5,758 nucleotides of DNA from an uncultured Acidimicrobiaceae bacterium. Lineage in GTDB: Bacteria > Actinomycetota > Acidimicrobiia > Spongiisociales > UBA5794. The stretch covers positions 1 through 5,758 of the forward strand of contig CAMYJM010000369.1 of the NCBI GenBank assembly GCA_947258635.1, given 5' to 3'. Of this stretch, positions 1 through 4,925 are shown piece after piece. Positions within the stretch are counted from its first letter, which is position 1. Each line of letters begins with the position of its first letter. The notes beneath the pieces were generated by a model that was not told the DNA's origin, ran no database searches, and saw only the letters and a list, made by a program, of their open reading frames with translations. Position numbers and translations under genes: made by a program.

Positions 1-128
1 CGTCGGCAAAGTTCGACGACCCGGCACAAGTCGAGGCGCGCATTCGCCGTATGAGCTACGGCGCCAAGATCGAGCATCGCCCCTCCTGGATGGCAGTCGA
101 TGAATGGGAGACGCGCGACTCGGCTTAG
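1..128 (+). CDS. C-terminal fragment of an unidentified protein (5' end outside window)
   Basis: An open frame enters from the left edge (first complete codon at position 3) and runs 41 codons to a TAG at 126-128. The visible tail is hydrophilic and mixed-charge, with the stretch YGAKIEHRPSWMAVDEWE near the end. Third codon positions are mostly G or C, as in the surrounding genes, and the other two plus frames close within the first 110 bases, so a real 3' end is likely. I do not recognise the family from this piece. The gene converges on the E1 beta gene, with a 73-nt gap holding a strong hairpin, so it is probably not part of the E1 operon. An internal ATG at 51 is unlikely to be the start because the frame is open on both sides of it. 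Confidence 0.55.
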   Translation, partial: SAKFDDPAQVEARIRRMSYGAKIEHRPSWMAVDEWETRDSA

Positions 129-165
129 GGAGACTCAGACCTCACCTGCCATCAGCGCTACCACC

Positions 166-198
166 CCGCCGGCTTGCGGCGCGTCCGCAACCGGGCGG
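166..198. terminator. GC-rich hairpin between convergent genes, probable bidirectional terminator
   Basis: Arms 166-179 and 185-198 pair at 12 of 14 positions around a 5-nt loop (CGCGT); the two mismatches are 171/193 and 173/191. The hairpin lies four bases beyond the E1 beta stop and 37 bases beyond the stop of the plus-strand fragment, exactly where convergent transcripts should end. Neither side carries a clear T-run, so it is not a textbook intrinsic terminator; U-tract-less hairpins are common in GC-rich actinobacteria. The structure is visible in the sequence, and the termination role is inferred. Confidence 0.55.
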
Positions 199-201
199 CA
201 G

Positions 202-1188
202 CTACCACGCGACCATCTCGCGGACCGTGCGGACGATGTCGTAGGCGCTCACCCGGTAGGTGTCCTCGAGCGGTGGGCTGAACGGAATCGGGATATCCAT
301 CCCACCCAATCGCCTGACCGGTGCGTCGAGGTGGCCAAACGCCTCCTCGGCAATGAACGCGGCGATTTCTGCACCGACACCCGCCATTCGATTGGCGGCA
401 TGGACAACGAGGGCGCGGCCGGTCTTGGCCACTGATTCGAGAATCGCGTCGGTGTCCATCGGCTTGAGGGAGCGGAGATCGATCACCTCGACCGTGACAC
501 CGTCACCGGCCAGCTCGGCAGCGGCCTGCACCGAGTCGTGCACCGTCGAGCCGTACGTGACGATCGTTACGTCGTCGCCCTCCTGGGCGATACGAGCGAC
601 GCCGATCGGGATCGCCTCGGAGCCGTCGGGGACCGGGCCCTTCAGAGAGCGGTACAGCGGCTTGGCCTCGAAGTAGATGACGGGATTGTCATCGCGGATC
701 GAAGCCAGCAACATCCCCTTGGCATCCGCCGGAGTCGCCGGGGCGACGACCTTGAGCCCGGGGGTGTGCACAAACCACGCTTCCGGGTTCTGGCTATGGA
801 ACGGACCGGAACGGATACCGCCGTCGCTGGGAGCGCGGATCACCCAGGGCACCGCCGCTCCCCACCGGTAGTGCGTGGTCGCCGCGAACTGGACGATGCT
901 GTCGAAACCGGTCGAGATGAAATCGGCGAACTGGACTTCGACCACCGGGCGCATTCCCATGAGCGCCATACCGCTGGCGGCACCGATGAACGCCAGCTCA
1001 GTCATGGGCATGTTCCGGACCCGACGCGGCCCGAATTGGGTGGCCACCCGCTTGGTCACTTTGAAGGCGCCGCCGAAACTGCCGCCGACGTCGGTGCCGA
1101 GGACGACGACGTTCGGATCTCTCTCCATTTCGACGCTGAGAGCTTCGGCTATCGCATCGAGGTACGTGAGATGTCGGATCTCGGTCAC
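202..1188 (-). CDS. ThDP-dependent 2-oxo acid (or acetoin) dehydrogenase E1 component, beta subunit
   Basis: This 328-residue protein is the normal length for bacterial E1 beta subunits (PDH/BCKDH/acetoin dehydrogenase type). With the alpha subunit it forms an alpha2beta2 cytosolic enzyme that decarboxylates a 2-oxo acid, or cleaves acetoin, on thiamine diphosphate. The N-terminal transketolase-like pyrimidine-binding domain (about residues 5-180) has the E1 beta signature PMTELAFIGAASGMAL with the ThDP-activating Glu64, then HSQNPEAWFVHTPGLKVV with conserved His131. The C-terminal transketolase domain (about 195-320) contains VIDLRSLKPMD at 235-245. The start is the GTG at 1188, whose GTGA overlaps the alpha stop codon. 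This matches the family N-terminus (RHLTYLDAIAEAL) and points to translational coupling. The frame stays open upstream to 1371, but that extension lies inside the alpha gene and is not E1-like. It is the last gene of its operon, and no E2 or E3 follows. The substrate cannot be read from sequence alone. Confidence 0.93.
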   Translation of the reverse strand: MTEIRHLTYLDAIAEALSVEMERDPNVVVLGTDVGGSFGGAFKVTKRVATQFGPRRVRNMPMTELAFIGAASGMALMGMRPVVEVQFADFISTGFDSIVQFAATTHYRWGAAVPWVIRAPSDGGIRSGPFHSQNPEAWFVHTPGLKVVAPATPADAKGMLLASIRDDNPVIYFEAKPLYRSLKGPVPDGSEAIPIGVARIAQEGDDVTIVTYGSTVHDSVQAAAELAGDGVTVEVIDLRSLKPMDTDAILESVAKTGRALVVHAANRMAGVGAEIAAFIAEEAFGHLDAPVRRLGGMDIPIPFSPPLEDTYRVSAYDIVRTVREMVAW

Positions 1189-2156
1189 GTGGCGTACACC
1201 CCGGTCCCGATGGTCGCCGGATCCGGCAGTGGGGCGCGCTCGGCGTACTCGATCGCTGCCTCGATCTCGTCGTGACACTCGCCGCGGAGCCGCTCGAGCG
1301 TCGCCTCCGATAGCGCACCCTCGGCGACGAGCGCGGCCTCCCAGAGCGTCACCGGGTCGCGTTGTTGCCACTTCTCGAGCAGTTCTGCCGGCACGTACTC
1401 GGCGCCGTCGTGGATTGCATGTCCCAGCATCCGCATCGTCTTGGCCTCGATCAGTGAGGGGCCGTCACCGCGGCGCGCCCGGGCAACGGCGGCGGCCACA
1501 GCCGAATAGACCGCCATGACATCGTTGCCGTCGACGATTTCCCCGACGACGCCGTGGGCCGGAGCACGCACGACTATGTCGTCAATCGCCATCTGCTCAT
1601 GCAAGGGTGTCGAATAGGCGTACTGGTTGTTCTCGACGACGAGTACGAAGGGAGCCTTCTGCACCGCCGCCAAATTGAGCGTCTCGTGGAAGAGGCCGGT
1701 GTTGGATGAGCCATCCCCGGTGAAGGTGAGCGCAACCCGGGGCTCCTCGCGATACTGAAACGCCATCGCCGCCCCCAGCGCTACGGGCAGAGACTGCGGG
1801 AGATGGCTGACGAATCCGATGATGTTGAGAGACAGATCGCCCAGGCCGTGCAGGTTGGCATCCCGTCCCTTGGTCACCCCCGCCTCCTTGCCCAGCTGGT
1901 TCGCCAGGATCCGCTCCGGTGACATACCCCTGACGAGGTAGCAGCCCAGATCTCGATGCATCGGGGCCACGACGTCGTCGGGCCCCAGGGCGTAGCCGGC
2001 CCCCACCGCGATGGCCTCATGCCCCCTGCCCGAGAACGTGCCACCGACGCCGCGGCCCTGTTTCCACATTGCCACCAGCGCGTCATCCAGCGTTCGGGTG
2101 AGACGCATCCAGTACGCCAAGTTCAGCTTGCCTGCCGAGTCGAGCGACTCAGTCAA
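1185..2156 (-). CDS. ThDP-dependent 2-oxo acid (or acetoin) dehydrogenase E1 component, alpha subunit
   Basis: A 323-residue E1 alpha subunit, partner of the beta subunit encoded next. The ThDP-binding motif is intact: GDG at 147-149, Asn152, and the closing ENN at 175-177, which ligate Mg-diphosphate. Other family marks are the N-terminal helix MRLTRTLDDALVAMWKQGR, the segment PMHRDLGCYLVRGM (65-78), and the active-site loop RMLGHAIHD (242-250) with His246, which in this family contacts substrate and the E2 lipoyl domain. The length fits the short acetoin-dehydrogenase/BCKDH-like bacterial E1 alpha group. The start is a TTG at 2156, preceded at 7 nt by GAGGAGG. The next ATG (residue 17) would cut off the conserved first helix and lacks such a leader. 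The gene begins 12 nt after the Dabb gene stop, and its last four bases overlap the beta start. Family assignment is firm. Choice among acetoin, branched-chain, pyruvate or another 2-oxo acid as substrate is open. Confidence 0.93.
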   Translation of the reverse strand: MTESLDSAGKLNLAYWMRLTRTLDDALVAMWKQGRGVGGTFSGRGHEAIAVGAGYALGPDDVVAPMHRDLGCYLVRGMSPERILANQLGKEAGVTKGRDANLHGLGDLSLNIIGFVSHLPQSLPVALGAAMAFQYREEPRVALTFTGDGSSNTGLFHETLNLAAVQKAPFVLVVENNQYAYSTPLHEQMAIDDIVVRAPAHGVVGEIVDGNDVMAVYSAVAAAVARARRGDGPSLIEAKTMRMLGHAIHDGAEYVPAELLEKWQQRDPVTLWEAALVAEGALSEATLERLRGECHDEIEAAIEYAERAPLPDPATIGTGVYAT

Positions 2157-2163
2157 TGTGCTG

Positions 2164-2170
2164 CCTCCTC
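2164..2170 (-). promoter_or_regulatory. Ribosome binding site of E1 alpha, supports the TTG start
   Basis: On the minus strand GAGGAGG lies 7 nt before the TTG at 2156 and overlaps the last two bases of the Dabb gene stop codon (2169-2171). Ribosomes finishing the Dabb frame would stop on this site, consistent with coupled translation. Confidence 0.75.
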
Positions 2171-2469
2171 ACGGTGCGACGCGGTACTGCACGCGCTCGA
2201 CCGAGGCGATGATGTGCTGGGCATGGTTCTGGAGAAAGTCGACGTGATAAGGGTGGCCCGAGTAGGCCCAGTAATCCTCGACTGTGTCGAAATCGGCCAC
2301 GAGGACATAGTCGGCAGTCGCAGTTCCCAACTCGAGGTCTTCGCCGTGATCATATCGACGGATCAAATCGATGACTTCCGGCAATCGTGCCCAGCTTGCC
2401 GGCGAACTTCTCGATCTCGTCTCGGGTCGCCTCGTTGGTCCACGTGAACATTGCGACATGCCGGATCAA
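2169..2469 (-). pseudogene. Dabb-family (stress-responsive alpha/beta-barrel) protein gene with a one-base frameshift
   Basis: Two overlapping minus-strand frames each hold half of a Dabb domain, a ferredoxin-like dimeric barrel of about 95-100 residues. The first half starts at TTG 2469 with IRHVAMFTWTNEATRDEIEK, the usual Dabb N-terminus, and runs out of frame to a stop at 2350. The second half is in the +1 frame and supplies LPEVIDLIRRYDHGEDLELG, then DYVLVADFDTVEDYWAY and HPYHVDF, ending VQYRV at 2169. Skipping one base near 2385 (the A of ACGATTG on the minus strand) joins them into a 99-residue protein aligned with the family pattern throughout. The span of 301 nt is 100 codons plus one base. 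The break may be a real mutation or a sequencing or assembly error; the clean reading frames on both sides favour error or a very recent lesion. No slippery site is evident. It is the first gene of the E1 operon. Dabb proteins have diverse roles (stress proteins, small cyclases), so no reaction can be assigned. Confidence 0.8.
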
Positions 2470-2476
2470 GAACTGA

Positions 2477-2485
2477 CCTCCTCCT
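2477..2485 (-). promoter_or_regulatory. Ribosome binding site of the Dabb gene, supports the TTG start
   Basis: On the minus strand AGGAGGAGG ends 7 nt before the TTG at 2469. This is the strongest Shine-Dalgarno match in the window. It places the start at IRHVAMF, which is where Dabb proteins normally begin, rather than at the in-frame ATG at 2547, which lies 78 nt upstream. Confidence 0.75.
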
Positions 2486-2540
2486 AGCTGGTGACAGTGT
2501 GGCGAAATCGCGGAGCAATCCTCAAACCTCACCCTTCCTC

Positions 2541-2570
2541 TTGGCATTGATTAATCACATGTAATACGAT
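2541..2570 (+). promoter_or_regulatory. Candidate sigma70-like promoter of the 47-residue gene
   Basis: A -35 element TTGGCA (2541-2546, five of six to TTGACA) and a -10 element TACGAT (2565-2570, four of six to TATAAT) are separated by 18 nt. Transcription would begin near 2577, leaving a leader of about 22 nt that contains the ribosome binding site of the ORF at 2600. The region is strikingly A/T-rich for this genome. The match is by eye, and the start site is a prediction. Confidence 0.4.
2548..2557. promoter_or_regulatory. Perfect 10-bp palindrome TGATTAATCA in the divergent promoter region
   Basis: The sequence is identical to its reverse complement and falls in the spacer between the proposed -35 and -10 elements of the plus-strand promoter, close to the second inverted repeat at 2560-2575. 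Its position and symmetry suit a regulator binding site. Binding has not been shown, and the possible regulator (for example the CGNR protein or the 47-residue protein) is a guess. Confidence 0.4.
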
Positions 2571-2580
2571 TTACAGTCAA
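2550..2580 (-). promoter_or_regulatory. Weak candidate promoter for the Dabb-E1 operon
   Basis: On the minus strand TTGACT (2580-2575, five of six to the -35 consensus) is followed after 19 nt by ATTAAT (2555-2550, four of six to the -10 consensus). The long spacing makes this a weak match. It is nonetheless the best candidate upstream of the Dabb start, and would give a leader of roughly 75 nt. It overlaps the proposed plus-strand promoter and both palindromes, so the two divergent transcripts could be controlled together. Confidence 0.3.
2560..2575. promoter_or_regulatory. Inverted repeat TGTAA-N6-TTACA, candidate operator
   Basis: Perfect 5-bp arms at 2560-2564 and 2571-2575 flank a 6-bp spacer that coincides with the proposed -10 hexamer TACGAT of the plus-strand promoter. 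A dimeric regulator bound here would block RNA polymerase. The symmetry is seen directly; the operator role is inferred. Confidence 0.4.
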
Positions 2581-2588
2581 TAATAGAA

Positions 2589-2595
2589 GGGAGGG
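2589..2595 (+). promoter_or_regulatory. Ribosome binding site of the 47-residue gene
   Basis: GGGAGGG (core GGAGG at 2590-2594) lies 4-5 nt before the ATG at 2600. It is a main reason to accept this short frame as a gene. Confidence 0.65.
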
Positions 2596-2599
2596 AACG

Positions 2600-2743
2600 A
2601 TGGAGATCCGGTGGGACACGGCTCGACTCCTTGAGCTGGCGCCAATGTCGACGGATTCCGCCGCCCGGTGGCTGAAACGCCTCGCCGACACCGTGATCAT
2701 CAACGGCAAGCGGCTCCAGCTACGGGGCGGCCAGGAGGGCTGA
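2600..2743 (+). CDS. Small 47-residue protein of unknown function
   Basis: An ATG at 2600, preceded by GGGAGGG, opens a 47-codon frame ending in TGA at 2741-2743. Of the 46 codons after the start, 39 end in G or C, as expected of a real gene here. The protein begins MEIRWDTARLLELAPMS and continues into a basic, apparently helical stretch (STDSAARWLKRLADTVI, about residues 17-33) followed by INGKRLQLRG. It has no cysteines, no signal peptide and no membrane segment. The amphipathic, Arg/Lys-rich character would suit a small nucleic-acid- or protein-binding factor, but I recognise no family. It is the only complete plus-strand gene in the window. It is divergent from the Dabb-E1 operon, sharing a palindrome-rich control region, and convergent with the DinB gene, whose stop codon is immediately adjacent (no intervening base). 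A regulator of the flanking operons is conceivable but unproven. Confidence 0.6.
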   Translation: MEIRWDTARLLELAPMSTDSAARWLKRLADTVIINGKRLQLRGGQEG

Positions 2744-3229
2744 TCAGATGATGGCGTCGCCGATACCGGCTACCTGGCGCAGCAGCTCGGTTTGCCCGAC
2801 GTGGTACGTGTCGTGGAAGTAGTAGAAGAACACTCTCGAGCCGACGGTGACGTTGCGATCGTTGCTGGTCCTCGCCTCGGCGAATTGTGCACCGCTCATC
2901 GCGCCCAATACCTCGGCGATGCGGTCCTGGCTCTTGCGAGCCAACACCACCAGCTCGTCGAGCGCGATCACGTCGGGCCCGTCCTCGATGATCGGGTGTG
3001 ATTCGCGGGCGTAGCGTTCCGCGGCCTCCGGTGACAACAAACGCTCATTGCCGAGGAGGGCGAACATCTCGTCGCGGTACTGCACGACGTGCCCTGTCAC
3101 CCAGTTGAGACAGTTGATGTTGTACTCCGTCTGAATGAGGCTGTCCTCGTGCGATAGACCATCGCTCTGCATCTCGATGATTCGCGTATTGCGCTCGAAA
3201 GCCGCGACCAGGTCGGCCGGTTCGATCAT
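2744..3229 (-). CDS. DinB-superfamily (four-helix bundle) protein
   Basis: A 161-residue protein of the usual DinB/YfiT-like length. These are four-helix-bundle proteins that often bind a divalent metal through three histidines; some members use bacillithiol or mycothiol as thiol cofactor, others have unknown roles. The metal-ligand pattern is visible: NCLNWVTGHVVQYRD with His47 near the end of the second helix region, and YYFHDTYHVGQTELLRQ with His139 and His143 in the last helix. The start ATG at 3229 is preceded at 6 nt by a perfect AAGGAGG (3236-3242). It begins 45 nt after the MttB-family gene on the same strand and is probably co-transcribed with it. The shared transcript suggests a role beside the methyltransferase, for example thiol-dependent handling of a product, but this is inference. 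The fold assignment is secure; the activity is not known. Confidence 0.85.
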   Translation of the reverse strand: MIEPADLVAAFERNTRIIEMQSDGLSHEDSLIQTEYNINCLNWVTGHVVQYRDEMFALLGNERLLSPEAAERYARESHPIIEDGPDVIALDELVVLARKSQDRIAEVLGAMSGAQFAEARTSNDRNVTVGSRVFFYYFHDTYHVGQTELLRQVAGIGDAII

Positions 3230-3274
3230 GGAGTTCCTCCTTGTTCGGGTCAGGTGGTCACTATCGAGACACCG

Positions 3275-4828
3275 TCACCAGCGGCGGGAGATCGGCGACA
3301 TGTCCTCGGGAGACAGGCGGATATCGAAACGGTCACGAATCAGGGCGTCTCGCTCCGGCTCGATGTGGGCCGGGTAGTGATCCGCCAGCAGGTCCCGAAC
3401 GCGACGCTTGGCCCGCTCCCAGGCGTCGGTGCTGCCTCCGTCCTGCCAGTCGGCGGGGCTGAGGCGGTCGCCGATGATGGGATAGACGTACTCGGATTCC
3501 ATAACGGCCAGCGTCTGATCGGCGCCGAGATAGTGGCCCGGGCCGTTCACGGCGTCTTCGATCACTTGCACCGCCAGCGACTCATCGGTCACCTCGATGC
3601 CGCGGACCGCTCGCAGTGCGCCGGCCATGATGTCGTTGTCGATCACCATCATCTCGTTGGAGCATGCCAGCAGGCTGGCGAGCATCCCGAAGGACTCGTA
3701 GACGAGATTGGCGCCGCTGAGCCCGGCGAGCAGAGTGGTCAGCGCCTTCTCGGCGCCGGCCTGGACGTCGGGGACCTTGGAATCGGCCATGCCGGCGGCC
3801 ACTCCACTCGGCAGGTCGTAGAAGTTGGCGATCTGGGCCGAAGCCGCGTTGAGAATGCCCGCCTCGGCGCTCCCTCCCGACATGGCGCCGGAGCGCAGGT
3901 CGGACACGAACGGCCAGTTGGAGAAGATGAAGGGATGCCCCGGGGCCAGCAGCTGGACAAACGTCAGCGCCCCGAGAGTCTCTGCGGTGGTCTGCACCAG
4001 CGCCCCGGCCAGAGTTGCCGGCGCGGTAGCTCCGGCCTGACCGGCCGTGATGGCATTGATCGGCATACCATGCTCTATTGCCGCCACCATCACGTGAGCC
4101 GTATCGATCGAAAAGCGGAGCGGCGGCACCATCGTCGTGGCGTGCAGGTGACAGAACGGCCGCTCGGCAAACCGGCCGGCGCCACCGAGCACTATGTCGA
4201 ACATCTCGACGGTCGGGGCGACACTGGCGGCCTGCATGAACGAAGTGCCGATGTGCTTACACGTGCCTGCCATGGTGGCGTAGGCGGTGTTGATGTCGAG
4301 CACGGCGGGGTCGCTCAGCTCTGTGGGGACGACCGTGCGGCTGAACCAATGGACGTTGTCGAGTTGATCGGCAAGGCGGGAGAAGTCATAGAGGTCCGTC
4401 AGAGTTGACGGACGGTATCGGCCGGTGACCGAGTCGAGTACCGAGATGGCCGCCCCGGCGGTGCCGAAGTGCACCCGCCGGCCCGATAGCTCGAGATCGT
4501 GGCGCGGATCGCGCCCGTACAGCGTGACGCTGCCGGGGGCCGCAGCGATCATGTCCTCGACGAGCCCTCGGGGGATGCGTACGCGGCCCGCCTCGGTGAC
4601 CGGGCACCCGACCGCAGCGGCCGCTTCCCGGAACTGCGGAATGGCGTCGCCGATACCAATCCGCTCGAGAATGTCGAGAGCGGCGGCGTTGATCCGCTCG
4701 ATATCGGCGTGCTCCAGCGGCCGATAGCTGCCACCGGGCATGCCGGGCCGGACGGTGCCTGACCCGGCCGCCAACCGCTGCGCCCGCTTCGCCTCCCGGG
4801 CGCCTCTGCCACGGCGTGCTTCGACCAT
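3275..4828 (-). CDS. MttB-superfamily corrinoid-dependent methyltransferase (non-pyrrolysine)
   Basis: Members transfer a methyl group from trimethylamine or a quaternary amine (glycine betaine, proline betaine, carnitine and others) to a cognate corrinoid protein. With the start at 4828 the protein has 517 residues, normal for the family. The N-terminus is a basic tail (VEARRGRGAREAKRAQR), then GGSYRPLEHADIERINAAAL (32-51), typical of bacterial MttB-like proteins. The C-terminal half carries NGPGHYLGADQTL (428-440) and EYVYPIIGDR (446-455) followed by WQDGGSTDAWERA, all strong family marks. The frame has no internal TAG and ends in TGA, so it is the pyrrolysine-free type and the substrate is more likely a betaine-like quaternary amine than trimethylamine. 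ATG 4828 is chosen because GAGGA lies 8 nt upstream and homologs begin near this basic tail; an in-frame ATG at 4912 would add 28 low-complexity residues. No corrinoid protein, corrinoid-activating protein or THF methyltransferase gene is in the window. Upstream is the iron-sulfur protein gene, downstream the DinB gene. Confidence 0.88.
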   Translation of the reverse strand: MVEARRGRGAREAKRAQRLAAGSGTVRPGMPGGSYRPLEHADIERINAAALDILERIGIGDAIPQFREAAAAVGCPVTEAGRVRIPRGLVEDMIAAAPGSVTLYGRDPRHDLELSGRRVHFGTAGAAISVLDSVTGRYRPSTLTDLYDFSRLADQLDNVHWFSRTVVPTELSDPAVLDINTAYATMAGTCKHIGTSFMQAASVAPTVEMFDIVLGGAGRFAERPFCHLHATTMVPPLRFSIDTAHVMVAAIEHGMPINAITAGQAGATAPATLAGALVQTTAETLGALTFVQLLAPGHPFIFSNWPFVSDLRSGAMSGGSAEAGILNAASAQIANFYDLPSGVAAGMADSKVPDVQAGAEKALTTLLAGLSGANLVYESFGMLASLLACSNEMMVIDNDIMAGALRAVRGIEVTDESLAVQVIEDAVNGPGHYLGADQTLAVMESEYVYPIIGDRLSPADWQDGGSTDAWERAKRRVRDLLADHYPAHIEPERDALIRDRFDIRLSPEDMSPISRRW

Positions 4829-4925
4829 CTGATCAGTCCTCGTCCGAGCCGGCTCACCGGCGCCACCGCCGGCGGGAAAGCGTAGCCCGTGGGCGCCGCC
4901 GGCCGCGTCCATTCCGTCGCCTTGC

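Noticed and set aside
538..1275. A 245-codon plus-strand open frame opposite E1 beta, plus another of 214 codons at 875-1519.
   Set aside because: Both are shadows of the E1 genes: low-complexity Arg/Asp- or Ser/Pro-rich translations with no recognisable domain.
1189..1371. Upstream extension of the E1 beta frame to an in-frame ATG at 1371.
   Set aside because: The added 61 residues are Arg-rich and read through the alpha gene in another frame; family members begin at the GTG 1188 position.
2375..2395. Programmed ribosomal frameshifting in the Dabb gene.
   Set aside because: The junction has no slippery heptamer, no rare or stop codon at the shift point, and no evident stimulatory hairpin; sequence error or mutation is simpler.
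2751..2767. A 17-base exact direct repeat, ATGGCGTCGCCGATACC, at 2751-2767 and 4641-4657.
   Set aside because: Both copies lie in coding sequence on the same strand and encode the same short peptide (GIGDAI) in DinB and MttB. Shared peptide and codon preference explain it better than a mobile or regulatory repeat, though an identical 17-mer is uncommon by chance.
3254..4408. A 384-codon open frame on the plus strand opposite the MttB-type gene.
   Set aside because: It is antisense to a clearly conserved protein; the length results from GC-rich codon bias. Its translation is rich in Gly, His, Arg and Val without domain character, and it has no suitable leader or neighbours.
3275..4828. Possible pyrrolysine-containing MttB.
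   Set aside because: There is no in-frame TAG within the gene and the terminator codon is TGA, so it is an ordinary non-pyrrolysine homolog.
2733..4843. Imperfect 18-nt inverted repeat (16 matches, including CTGATCAGATG) at 2733-2750 and 4826-4843, bracketing the DinB and MttB genes.
   Set aside because: A rough estimate gives a few tenths of such pairs expected by chance in a window this size. One copy includes a leader and start codon, and there is no transposase or target duplication.
4867..4895. Hairpin with 10-nt arms in the gap before the MttB-type gene.
   Set aside because: It has two central mismatches and a 9-nt loop in very GC-rich sequence, where such pairing is common; there is no T-run. 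Too weak to call a terminator or attenuator.
4829..4912. Alternative start of the MttB-type gene at ATG 4912, 13 nt after the iron-sulfur gene.
   Set aside because: The extra 28 residues are Gly/Ala-rich with no family likeness and a weaker leader (AAGGCG). The 4828 start has GAGGA at 8 nt. The longer form is not fully excluded because its spacing to the upstream gene suits coupling.
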